A stretch of 64,000 nucleotides of DNA, taken from NCBI RefSeq assembly GCF_040718835.1, contig NZ_JBFEFG010000247.1:1-64000 (forward strand). The letters run 5' to 3'. Below the pieces are notes generated by a model. It was not told the DNA's origin. It saw nothing but the letters and a program-made list of their open reading frames with translations, and made no database searches. The DNA comes from Bremerella sp. JC817. Its GTDB lineage: Bacteria > Planctomycetota > Planctomycetia > Pirellulales > Pirellulaceae. The position numbers were made by a program, and so were the translations under genes. Below, piece by piece: positions 52,154 to 60,712 of the stretch (the stretch's first letter is position 1; every line of letters begins with the position of its first letter).

Positions 52154-53467
52154 CTAAGCTGCCGTGCGAAATTTGACGATCGTCGGACGCTCGAGCAAAG
52201 GCATCAAGCCTTGCACGGTTCGCTCGGTTGCGCCTTGTTGCGCGAGGACCACATCGCGGGCCCGGGCCCCTTGGTTGTGACGCCAACCTTCGTCTGTCGC
52301 TGCCTTTACGACAAACGATGCCAACGACTGGGCGTCTTCGACCACGGTCAGTGCTTCGGCCGTACGAAGCCGCTCGGCGACATCTTTGAAGTTCCAGGTG
52401 TTGGGGCCAACCGCGACGGCCGCTCCGTAGGCCGCCGGCTCGATCATGTTCTGACCGCCTCGATTGCCTAAACTACCACCGACGAACGCAATATCGGCCA
52501 AACCCCACCAGGCCGAAAGTTCCCCCACGCTGTCGACCAGCAGGATCGAAGTTTCGTGCGGGGCAGGGGCAGAAAGTTGGCTGCGGCGGGCGAAGGGCTC
52601 GCCGCTCGTTTCCAGGAACTGGGCGACTTCATCGAAGCGATGGGGGTGCCGCGGAACCAAAAGCAGCTTCAGGTTAGGGACCTGCTGCCGGGCCGTTTGA
52701 TAGGCCTGAAGGATTGTCGGCTCTTCGCTATTCTGGGTGCTGCCGGCCAGCCAGACGAGGTCGCAAGGGCCAAGCCCGGCCAGTTCCCGAAACTGATTGG
52801 TCTGGGGATTGTTGCGGTCGGGCGTGATGCCATCGAACTTGATCGAGCCGGTGACCTGGACGCGATCGACATCGGCTCCCAGTTCGCAGAACCGCAGGGC
52901 ATACGATTGATCCTGAGCTCCGATCCAGTCGAGCTGTTTCAGGAGGGGGCGGACGAGCCACGAAAGCTTGCGATAGCCGCGAAGGCTTTTCTCGCTCAGG
53001 CGACCATTCACGACGGCGATCTTGGCGCCGTGACGGTTGGCGAATCGAATCAGGTTTGGCCACATCTCAAGTTCGACCAAAAGAACCGCGTCGGGTTGAA
53101 TTCGACGATACGCTTGGTCTACCGCCCAAGAGAAATCGAGCGGAGCATAGCTGACCGTGTGGTCGGCGTACTTGGTCAAGGCAAGGTCAAAGCCAGCCTT
53201 GGTGGTCGTGGTGATATGAAACGTGGTGTCGGCATGTTGCTTCTGAAGCTCCGCGATCAGGGGAGCCAGCAAGTTGACTTCGCCCACGCTGACCGCGTGC
53301 AACCAGAGGTGCTGCGGCGAATCTTCAGGACGCGAAGGAACGCGTCCCAGGAACTTCTGAGCGAAGCCTTCGCGATACTTTCCCTTCGTGAACGCTGCCC
53401 ATAGCAAATACGGAGAAAGGGCGGCAATCAAGGAAAGGTAAGTCAGATTTAGAAGCCAGGTGAGCAT
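52154..53467 (-). CDS. waaA: 3-deoxy-D-manno-octulosonic acid (Kdo) transferase
   Basis: 437 residues from ATG 53467. It has an N-terminal membrane anchor (LTWLLNLTYLSLIAALSPYLL), then a GT-B glycosyltransferase with WLHAVSVGEVNLLAPLI, PDAVLLVELEMWPNLI, VNGRLSEKSLRGY, VPRHPHRFDEV and FVGGSLGNRGGQNMIEPAAYG. WaaA adds Kdo to lipid A precursors at the inner membrane, so the cell should make a lipopolysaccharide core. It lies 80 bp behind secA on the same strand. Confidence 0.93.
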   Translation of the reverse strand: MLTWLLNLTYLSLIAALSPYLLWAAFTKGKYREGFAQKFLGRVPSRPEDSPQHLWLHAVSVGEVNLLAPLIAELQKQHADTTFHITTTTKAGFDLALTKYADHTVSYAPLDFSWAVDQAYRRIQPDAVLLVELEMWPNLIRFANRHGAKIAVVNGRLSEKSLRGYRKLSWLVRPLLKQLDWIGAQDQSYALRFCELGADVDRVQVTGSIKFDGITPDRNNPQTNQFRELAGLGPCDLVWLAGSTQNSEEPTILQAYQTARQQVPNLKLLLVPRHPHRFDEVAQFLETSGEPFARRSQLSAPAPHETSILLVDSVGELSAWWGLADIAFVGGSLGNRGGQNMIEPAAYGAAVAVGPNTWNFKDVAERLRTAEALTVVEDAQSLASFVVKAATDEGWRHNQGARARDVVLAQQGATERTVQGLMPLLERPTIVKFRTAA

Positions 53468-53547
53468 GTGGGATCCGTCCCGAAATTGCCACACTTCGCA
53501 TGGAACCTCGTCCCGTAGTTGGGACGAGGGAAGTTGCCCTGCTGGGC

Positions 53548-56500
53548 TTACGTTGCCGAGTCCTGCTTCATGCAGCAGGCCTTGTACTTCTTGCCGCTGC
53601 CACATGGACATGGATCGTTGCGGCGGATCTTTTCGCCGACGTTACGAATCGGAGCGGTCACTTCGACTTCGCCTTGGGTGTTCGAGATGGCCTGCTCTTG
53701 TTCGCGAGCCATGTCCCCCAAGCCAGCGACCGAGTCGTGACGTGCTTCCGATTCTTTCCAGGTCGAGCTGACGAACTCTTCATTCAAGTTTTCAACCTTG
53801 AAGACCAGGTCGGTAACACGTTCGCCTACGCTGCGCCACATCTGCTCGAACAGACGCATGCCTTCGCGTTTGAATTCCACCTTCGAGTCGACCTGGGCAT
53901 AACCGACGAAGCTGACGGCTGAACGAAGATGGTCCATCGCCAGCAAGTGATCCTTCCAGGCGGTGTCGATCAGTTCGAGCAGGACGCTTCGTTCCATGCG
54001 GGTCATTTCCGGACGGTATCGCTCGTAAACTTCTCGCAGCAGGCGTGCTTCGAGTTGTTCTTTGTCGAGCTGTTCCAGTTCTTCTTCCGGAATGTCGGCC
54101 GAGATGTTCGTCTGGATCCAAGCCTTCAGCGAGCCGAGCTTGCCATTGCCACCGCTGATGACCGACAGTGTCTGGTCTACCTGGTGGTCCTGGTAAAGCT
54201 GTTCGACTTTGTCTTCGACAACTCGCATCTTCTCGCGAGCGACGTTCTTGTGCTGCTCGCTGAGCGGGATGAGGAGTTGCTGGATTTCTTCTCGCTGCTT
54301 GCTCTTGAATTCTTCGGTGTCGAGTGGCGTCTCGAAGCGACTGCCGGCCCAGTTGAGCAGGCCTTCGCGATCGAGGCGAGCATGACCGCCGCTCTTGTCG
54401 CTGAACTTATACATACCCGTCAGAACCGGATAGACCGCTTCTTTGTGGTCGTAAACTTCAATCGCCTTCTGTTGGACTTGCTGGACAACGGCAGAGGTTG
54501 CCTTGTCGCGAAGTTGTTCGATGTCGATGTTGAAACCGAACTTGTAGTGGCACCAGTGATTCAGCGTGTTCAGGCCGAAGTCCTTATCCAGGAACTTCTC
54601 GCCATCGCTCAGGTCAATCTTGTCGATCGCTTCGTGGGCTTTGGCAACGAGGAACTCGTCGACCTGACCACGGCCGATCTTCTTCAGATCGCGATCGTTG
54701 AGGTTCAGCTTCCACATACCATTGGCGAAGCGAGCCATCGCGCCCCAGTTCCATTCCGACTCGTCTTCACTGTCGGGCAGGTTCTCGTCGATCGACGCCA
54801 TGATATTCGTTTCGGCGGCACGCTGGGCAACATCCTTGGCATACGATTCGGCAGCTGGGAAGTCGAGCCCACGCAGGTCGCGGGTTTGCAGTTCGCAAGC
54901 CAATTCGCTACCGGCCCACTTGGCGAACGTTTCGACGCCGAAGTCTTTTTCCATGAACATGCGTACGTGGTAATCGACCTGTTCGCCAACCATGTCCATG
55001 ATCAGGTCACGGCTGTCGCCACCTTCCAGGATCAATTGGCGGAAGGTGTAAACACGCTTGCGCTGCTCGTCCATCACCTCGTCGTATTCGAGCAGGTTCT
55101 TACGAGCCTCGAAGTTTTGTTCTTCGCGTTTCTTCTGGGCACCCTCGATACGACGCATGATCATCTTGCTTTCGATCGCGTCGCCCGGCTGCGGCCGCAT
55201 GGCGGCTGGCATACGTTGGATGAAGTTCTTCGCCCAGTCGCCGAAGTAGATTCGCATCAGGTCGTCTTCCAGCGAGAGGAAGAACCGCGAGCTACCTGGG
55301 TCGCCTTGACGACCACAACGACCGCGAAGCTGAAGGTCGATACGACGCGATTCGTGTCGTTCGGTACCGAGCACGTGCAAGCCGCCCAGTTCCTTGACCT
55401 TCTTGCCCATCGCCTTCATCTGTTCTCGCTGTTCAATCTCGTTGACCAGCGCGTCCCATTCTTCTTGCGGGACATCCAGACGGGTTGGGTATTTGTGCTG
55501 TAGCTGAGCCCATGCCATCGTTTCTGGGTTACCACCCAGGATAATGTCGGTACCACGACCAGCCATGTTGGTGGCGATGGTAACGGCGCCGATGCGACCG
55601 GCCTGGGCCACGATATCCGCTTCGCGCTTGTGTTGCTTGGCATTGAGCAAGTCGTGCTTGATGCCGCGTTTGTCAAGCAGTCGCGAAAGCCGTTCGCTCT
55701 TTTCGATGCTGACAGTACCGACCAGGACGGGGCGGCCTTTGTATTGGATTGCTTTGATCTTGCTGCGATCGACGGTGGTCGGCTGCTTCTGACCCTTCGG
55801 GTGAATTTTGATCGAAGCGTCGGTTTCTTCCAGGATATCGCCCCACAGTTCGTCGCCGTTCTTGAACATGACGACGTCCCACTTGTTGGTGCGTTCAATC
55901 TCGTCGGCAACGGCTTCGTACTTCTCTTGCTCGGTCATGAAGATGACGTCGGTGTACGTGATACGCTGCATGTGCCGATTGGTCGGAATGGCGATCACGT
56001 CCAGCTTATAGATCTTCCAGAGCTCGCCCGCTTCGGTCAAAGCGGTACCGGTCATACCAGAGAGCTTGTCGAACAGCTTGAAGAAGTTCTGCAGGGTGAT
56101 CGTCGCGAGGGTCTGCGTCTCCTCTTTGATCTTCACGCCTTCTTTGGCTTCGACGGCCTGATGCATACCGTCACTCCACTGACGGCCTTCCATCTTACGA
56201 CCAGTGTGAACGTCGATGATGACGATCTTGCCATCTTCGACCACGTAGTCGACGTCGAGGTTGTACAGGTAATGGGCTCGCAGGGAGTTGTCGATCAGAT
56301 GCGGCCACTCCATGTTGCCCGAGGTATAGAAGCTCTCGACACCGGCCAGGCGTTCTGCTTCGCGAACACCATCTTCGGTCAGGTTGGTGGTGCGGTCTTT
56401 CTCGTTGACGACGAAGTGCAGGTCTTTCTTCAACGTCCGAGCGATGCGATCCGCGTCGCCATATTTGTCTTTGCTGACGTTGGCCGGACCGCTGATGATG

Positions 56501-57255
56501 AGCGGAGTTCGGGCTTCGTCGATCAGAATGTTGTCGACTTCGTCGATGATGGCGTAATGCAAACGGCCTTGCGACTGTTGGTATTCTTTCGGGAAGCGAT
56601 CGTCCCCGCGCGCGGCGCCCCGCATGTTGTCGCGGAGATAGTCGAAGCCAAATTCGTTGTTCGTACCGTAGGTGATATCGCAGTTATAGGCTTGCTGGCG
56701 GTCGCGAACCGACATGTCGTTCTGGATGGCATTCACGGTCAGGCCCATGCCGCGATAAAGCGGTGCCATCCATTCCATATCGCGGCGAGCGAGATAATCG
56801 TTCACCGTCACGACGAAGACGCCTTTACCTTCCAGGGCGTTCAGGTACGCCGGAAGTGTGGCGACAAGCGTCTTACCTTCACCGGTGACCATTTCTGCCA
56901 CGTTGCCGCGGTGCAGAACGATACCACCAATGAGCTGAACGTCGTAATGCCGCATCCCGAGGAAGCGTTTACCTGCTTCTCGGCAGACAGCGAACGCTTC
57001 GACAAGGATGTCGTCGAGCGTTTCGCCCGAGGCGAGACGTTGCTTGAAGAGACGGGTCTGGTCACGAAGCTCTTCTTCCGAGAGGGCTTCGTACTTGGGT
57101 TCCAGTTCGTTGATGGCATCAACGAGCCCCTGTATCTTCTTGATATATCGGGCGTTAGAAGATCCGAAGGTCGACGTGATCAACCGTTCGAAGCCGCTAA
57201 GAAGACCGCCGAAAAAGAGGCTGATCTTTTCCCAAATCTGTTCCAAAATCTCCAT
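53548..57255 (-). CDS. secA: Preprotein translocase ATPase SecA (long, with insertion)
   Basis: 1235 residues against about 900 in E. coli. Walker A is GEGKT (125-129, EMVTGEGKTLVATLPAYL). The DEVD box is in AIIDEVDNILIDEARTPLIISG, and ATNMAGRGTDIILGG is in the second motor domain. The end is the zinc-binding SEC-C motif RRNDPCPCGSGKKYKACC. An insertion of about 45 residues (near 460-505, MFKNGDELWGDILEETDASIK) interrupts the second nucleotide-binding domain just before RPVLVGTVSIEKSE. Extra length also lies in the C-terminal half. It drives protein export through SecYEG. Confidence 0.96.
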   Translation of the reverse strand: MEILEQIWEKISLFFGGLLSGFERLITSTFGSSNARYIKKIQGLVDAINELEPKYEALSEEELRDQTRLFKQRLASGETLDDILVEAFAVCREAGKRFLGMRHYDVQLIGGIVLHRGNVAEMVTGEGKTLVATLPAYLNALEGKGVFVVTVNDYLARRDMEWMAPLYRGMGLTVNAIQNDMSVRDRQQAYNCDITYGTNNEFGFDYLRDNMRGAARGDDRFPKEYQQSQGRLHYAIIDEVDNILIDEARTPLIISGPANVSKDKYGDADRIARTLKKDLHFVVNEKDRTTNLTEDGVREAERLAGVESFYTSGNMEWPHLIDNSLRAHYLYNLDVDYVVEDGKIVIIDVHTGRKMEGRQWSDGMHQAVEAKEGVKIKEETQTLATITLQNFFKLFDKLSGMTGTALTEAGELWKIYKLDVIAIPTNRHMQRITYTDVIFMTEQEKYEAVADEIERTNKWDVVMFKNGDELWGDILEETDASIKIHPKGQKQPTTVDRSKIKAIQYKGRPVLVGTVSIEKSERLSRLLDKRGIKHDLLNAKQHKREADIVAQAGRIGAVTIATNMAGRGTDIILGGNPETMAWAQLQHKYPTRLDVPQEEWDALVNEIEQREQMKAMGKKVKELGGLHVLGTERHESRRIDLQLRGRCGRQGDPGSSRFFLSLEDDLMRIYFGDWAKNFIQRMPAAMRPQPGDAIESKMIMRRIEGAQKKREEQNFEARKNLLEYDEVMDEQRKRVYTFRQLILEGGDSRDLIMDMVGEQVDYHVRMFMEKDFGVETFAKWAGSELACELQTRDLRGLDFPAAESYAKDVAQRAAETNIMASIDENLPDSEDESEWNWGAMARFANGMWKLNLNDRDLKKIGRGQVDEFLVAKAHEAIDKIDLSDGEKFLDKDFGLNTLNHWCHYKFGFNIDIEQLRDKATSAVVQQVQQKAIEVYDHKEAVYPVLTGMYKFSDKSGGHARLDREGLLNWAGSRFETPLDTEEFKSKQREEIQQLLIPLSEQHKNVAREKMRVVEDKVEQLYQDHQVDQTLSVISGGNGKLGSLKAWIQTNISADIPEEELEQLDKEQLEARLLREVYERYRPEMTRMERSVLLELIDTAWKDHLLAMDHLRSAVSFVGYAQVDSKVEFKREGMRLFEQMWRSVGERVTDLVFKVENLNEEFVSSTWKESEARHDSVAGLGDMAREQEQAISNTQGEVEVTAPIRNVGEKIRRNDPCPCGSGKKYKACCMKQDSAT

Positions 57256-57675
57256 CGCAGAATATCACCTGGGGTGGGGATGAAAAAAGCACTAGCTGAG
57301 GCGAAACAAGACCTGATTTGTAGACACCGCCGCAACTGAACCGTGCGCGCAAACCCTTCCCATCTCGTAGATTATAGGGATTGTTGAAGGGGGTCAACCG
57401 CGCTTGAAGGCTGGTGCCGGCACAGCTTGCTACCATGATATTCGCTCGAGGATCACTCTCGCTTACCCAGCTAGCGTAGATTTCGTGAAGTTTCGCGCTG
57501 GGAAATGATAGCAAACAAGCTGGTAGCCTGGCACCAATCTCGGTTCCTTCTCTCTTAGAAGCATTTTGACACCACGAGGTTACGCCCGCGTTGGGCACGC
57601 ACCTGCCTGGGGGTTGCGTCGGCTGCTGCCATTTGCGATTCTCAGGCCAGCCAACGTCCACCCGAAAGACCTAGA
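57256..57675. other. Divergent promoter region of secA and the PhnP-like gene
   Basis: 420 bp without a coherent gene. It carries the secA promoter candidate at 57371-57397. The other half should drive the plus-strand hydrolase gene. Confidence 0.5.
57371..57397 (-). promoter_or_regulatory. Candidate sigma-70 promoter of secA
   Basis: On the minus strand TTGACC (57397-57392) and TATAAT (57376-57371) are 15 bp apart, slightly short, and lie about 115 bp before the secA start. Confidence 0.5.
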
Positions 57676-58509
57676 ATGAGCCAGTCTCCTCCTCCGAGTT
57701 CACCCAAGAAAGATATCGTCACGCGCGACATTGCTGGACGGCTCCTGTTTCTTGGGACCGGTACTTCGATGGGAGTGCCAGTGGTTGGCTGTGGATGCGA
57801 TGTCTGCCAGAGCACGAATCCCAAGAACAAACGCCTCCGCTGCAGCGTGATCTTTGGCCTGCCGGGGGGGAACCTGCTGATCGACACGCCGCCAGATCTG
57901 CGGACGCAGCTTTTGAACAACGGGATTGGCATCATCCATGCCGTGGCATTTACGCACAGCCACGCCGATCACTTATTCGGCCTCGATGACGTGCGGCTCT
58001 TTCAGTTCTATTTAGGGCACGCGGTTCCTATCTATTGCGAACCGAACGTCGACGCCAAGATTCGCAAGGTGTACGACTACGCCTTCAGCAACGGGGTCCA
58101 AACCCACATCGGCTCGCGGCCGGCCCTCGATATGCGAGAGATCGGAACCGCTCCATTCGAAGCCCTTGGCAGCGAGATCATTCCGATTCGCCTGCAGCAT
58201 GGGCCCAAGTTCGAGGTGCTCGGCTTTCGCGTTGGCAACGTTGCCTACTGCACCGACACCAACAAGATCCCGGATGAAAGTTGGGAGAAGTTGCAAGGGC
58301 TTGACTACTTGGTACTCGATGCCCTGCGGCCAGATCCGCATCCGACTCACTTCTCGGTCGAAGAGGCGGTGGAAGCGGCGCAGAAGATCGGGGCGAAGCA
58401 AACCTACTTTACCCATATCTCTTGCCGACTCGAGCACGAGCGAACCAATCATTGGTTGCCCGAAGGGATGGAACTCGCCTACGACGGACTCGAGATCCCG
58501 CTAACTTGA
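57676..58509 (+). CDS. PhnP-like metallo-beta-lactamase-fold phosphodiesterase
   Basis: 277 residues. The zinc motif is HSHADH (94-99) in AFTHSHADHLFGLDD, preceded by FLGTGTSMGVPVVGCGCDVC and LLIDTPPDLR. Later His residues (TYFTHISCRLEHE) complete the sites. The GTGTSxGVP and CxCxxC features match the PhnP/RNase Z-like branch, whose PhnP member hydrolyses cyclic ribose phosphates. No phosphonate genes are nearby, so the substrate is open. Confidence 0.87.
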   Translation: MSQSPPPSSPKKDIVTRDIAGRLLFLGTGTSMGVPVVGCGCDVCQSTNPKNKRLRCSVIFGLPGGNLLIDTPPDLRTQLLNNGIGIIHAVAFTHSHADHLFGLDDVRLFQFYLGHAVPIYCEPNVDAKIRKVYDYAFSNGVQTHIGSRPALDMREIGTAPFEALGSEIIPIRLQHGPKFEVLGFRVGNVAYCTDTNKIPDESWEKLQGLDYLVLDALRPDPHPTHFSVEEAVEAAQKIGAKQTYFTHISCRLEHERTNHWLPEGMELAYDGLEIPLT

Positions 58510-58527
58510 TCGTTGCCGCTTTGACGC

Positions 58528-58926
58528 TTAGCTGCGCGGAATGATCCAGCACGAGTCGTGCTTTTCCATGCCAATGTGCGGGTAATAGCTGGCTGCCTTG
58601 GGTGCTGCCAACAGAAGCAAGATGGTGTGCTTGCCGGCTGCTTCATGGGTTCGCGAGATCAACTCTTTGCCGATGCCTTGCTTCTGGAACGCTTCGTCCA
58701 CCGCCAGATCGGCCAGGTACGTTGCGTGGGCAAAGTCGGACATGCTGCGTGCGATTCCAATTAATCGGCCTTCGCTTCGGGCAGTCACCAGGATGTCGGC
58801 ATTGGCGACCATCTTGCTCAGCTTCTCACGATCGTCGGCAGGACGACGTTCGGCCAGCGTGGAACGTAGAAGCACATCCAGATACTCGTCGACAGAAAGA
58901 TCTGGCTCGATGTTGTATTCGATCAT
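58528..58926 (-). CDS. GNAT-family N-acetyltransferase
   Basis: 132 residues from ATG 58926; an in-frame TTG seven codons earlier is possible. The acetyl-CoA site is [25 protein letters not shown] with Q-x-x-G-I-G-K. The fold continues as [24 protein letters not shown], typical of small GNATs. Substrate unknown. It converges on the PhnP-like gene. Confidence 0.88.
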   Translation of the reverse strand: MIEYNIEPDLSVDEYLDVLLRSTLAERRPADDREKLSKMVANADILVTARSEGRLIGIARSMSDFAHATYLADLAVDEAFQKQGIGKELISRTHEAAGKHTILLLLAAPKAASYYPHIGMEKHDSCWIIPRS

Positions 58927-59026
58927 GGGGCAATCGCAGGGTGACAAAAGAAAGAACCGCTGGCTAAGACACGCAGGTCCGCCAGCGGTTCATCATAGTT
59001 CCGCGGATCGTCTTTCACCAAGGTGG

Positions 59027-59785
59027 TTAGGCAACCAGTGTTTCCTTGCCTGGCTTGCGACCGAAGAGTCGTGGGATGAACATCGGCACGGTCTGTTGAT
59101 ACTCGCGGTAGTCGTCGCCATGGAACTCGACCAGGTCACGTTCTTCGACGATCGCGGCCAGGCCCATGTAGGCGGTCATGCCGATGGCAAACAACAAATG
59201 GCCAGCGGTCATGGTCGGCGTGAACCAGAAGGCTGCCGTCCAAGCCAGGTACAGCGGGTGACGAACGATGCTGTAGAGCAGGGGAGTGCGAAATGGCAGC
59301 GGGCTGTATTCGCGTTCTTTCATGTGCAGCCAGGCCTGACGCAGCCCAAACAGATCGAAGTGATTGATCATCAGGCTGACGACCGGGACCATCGTAAATC
59401 CGATCAGGTATAACCCCCACAACAACGTCCGCATCGCAGGGTTCTGAACGTCCCAGATCACCATGTCGATCCCTTGCCAGCAGCCCATAACAATCGCCAG
59501 CACGACGATCGATGCGAAAACGTAGGTGGCTCGCTCCATCGGGGCTGGGACAATCTTTGTCCACATCTGCTTAAATCCTGGCCGCGCCATGGTCGAATGT
59601 TGGCCAGCAAACAGCAAGATCAAGGCAACGTCGACAGCGATCGCGCCGGCCAACGGAAGGCTTGAAGGCGTATCGATGGTCACGGGAACGAGGATGCCTG
59701 CGAGAAACGCCATGAAGTACGCGGCAATTGCCAGGAAGCCCAAGTAGCCAAGGATCGCGTAAAGGAAGGTGAATGTTCGTGCCAT
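59027..59785 (-). CDS. MddA-like membrane S-methyltransferase
   Basis: 252 residues from ATG 59785. Five or six membrane helices are apparent. The HSTMARPGFKQMWTKIVPAPMERATYV block and the C-terminal YSIVRHPLYLAWTAAFWFTPTMT with EERDLVEFHGDDYREYQQTVPMFIP fit the isoprenylcysteine methyltransferase/NnrU group, and best the methanethiol S-methyltransferase MddA, which makes dimethyl sulphide with SAM. It is divergent from a TetR gene, which probably controls it. Family placement is firm; the exact substrate is inference. Confidence 0.75.
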   Translation of the reverse strand: MARTFTFLYAILGYLGFLAIAAYFMAFLAGILVPVTIDTPSSLPLAGAIAVDVALILLFAGQHSTMARPGFKQMWTKIVPAPMERATYVFASIVVLAIVMGCWQGIDMVIWDVQNPAMRTLLWGLYLIGFTMVPVVSLMINHFDLFGLRQAWLHMKEREYSPLPFRTPLLYSIVRHPLYLAWTAAFWFTPTMTAGHLLFAIGMTAYMGLAAIVEERDLVEFHGDDYREYQQTVPMFIPRLFGRKPGKETLVA

Positions 59786-59898
59786 GATCGGATACCTTTT
59801 CGTGTAGTCGAATGAACGAGTGGTTGTTGATTCATCTCGGCGACCAGTGCCAAGACACGGCATTATCGGGGAAGGAGGCGATTCGTCGCGTTTACTTC

Positions 59899-59928
59899 TG
59901 GTACACTTCTGGTTGACTCGTGGTACAC
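59899..59928. promoter_or_regulatory. Candidate operator: direct repeat TGGTACAC
   Basis: TGGTACAC occurs at 59899-59906 and again at 59921-59928, 22 bp (two helical turns) apart. They lie in the 177-bp gap between the TetR gene and the methyltransferase gene. The spacing suits one protein binding the same helix face twice. Confidence 0.4.
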
Positions 59929-59962
59929 CTAAGAGTCGGGCAAAAGTGCTAAGGGGGAAATT

Positions 59963-60556
59963 ATGGTCAAAGTGCCAACTCGAGATCGCTTGATCGAGGC
60001 CGCGAGTAACCGCTTCTATCGCGATGGCTTTCGCAATGTCGGTATCGACCAGATCCTGACCGACGTAGGTATCAGTAAGACCGCGTTTTATAAACACTTC
60101 GAGTCGAAAGACGACCTCTTGTTAGCTGCGCTAGACGAAAAAGGGGACTGGCTTTATTCGATGTGCCAGAAGGTCGTCTGGGAGCGAGGTGGTCCGACAC
60201 CGGAAGGGCAACTTCGCTCGATTTTCGATCTCGTCGATATGTTCCTCGATGACGAAAAATTTCATGGCTGTTTCTTCGTTCGTGCCGCCATGGAGTTCCC
60301 TTTACCGCAAGAACCGGTCTTCCAGGCCGCCGCCCGCAACAAGATGACGGTCGAGTTGTTCATCACGCAGTTGGCTCGGAACTGTGGCGTTGAACAGCCA
60401 GAGGACCTTTCGCGCAAGCTCTGCCTGATCATTGAAGGGGCGTACGTAACCCGGCACGTGACCCAGAACCGCGATACCAAGCGAATGACGCGCGAACTGG
60501 CCGACATGATCATTGCGGAAGCTCTCGACAGCCGTTCGGCCGAGCCCACCGCTTAG
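59963..60556 (+). CDS. TetR-family transcriptional regulator
   Basis: 197 residues with GGGGG upstream of ATG 59963. The N-terminal helix-turn-helix is RDRLIEAASNRFYRDGFRNVGIDQILTDVGISKTAFYKHFESKDDLLLAAL, matching TetR_N closely. The C-terminal ligand domain contains KFHGCFFVRAAMEFP and IIEGAYVTRHV, as in YxaF/AcrR-like members. It is probably a repressor of itself and of the divergent methyltransferase gene, through sites in the shared gap. Confidence 0.92.
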   Translation: MVKVPTRDRLIEAASNRFYRDGFRNVGIDQILTDVGISKTAFYKHFESKDDLLLAALDEKGDWLYSMCQKVVWERGGPTPEGQLRSIFDLVDMFLDDEKFHGCFFVRAAMEFPLPQEPVFQAAARNKMTVELFITQLARNCGVEQPEDLSRKLCLIIEGAYVTRHVTQNRDTKRMTRELADMIIAEALDSRSAEPTA

Positions 60557-60712
60557 TCGGCCGAAATCTTTCTGTCGCAAATCTGCCTCAGGCTCCCTGA
60601 TCGTTCGGTAGTCTGCAAAGTAAACTAAGAAGCTGGTGATTCATGCTTGCCATCGGCACTTTCAGCCGACGACCAGGCTTCCTCTGACTTTGTTCGCAAT
60701 CTTGTGAGTTCT

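Noticed and set aside
54000..57339. Long plus-strand frames (524 and 569 codons) opposite secA
   Set aside because: They are exact antisense shadows of secA, rich in Val/Phe/Leu/Asp as expected from its codon use.
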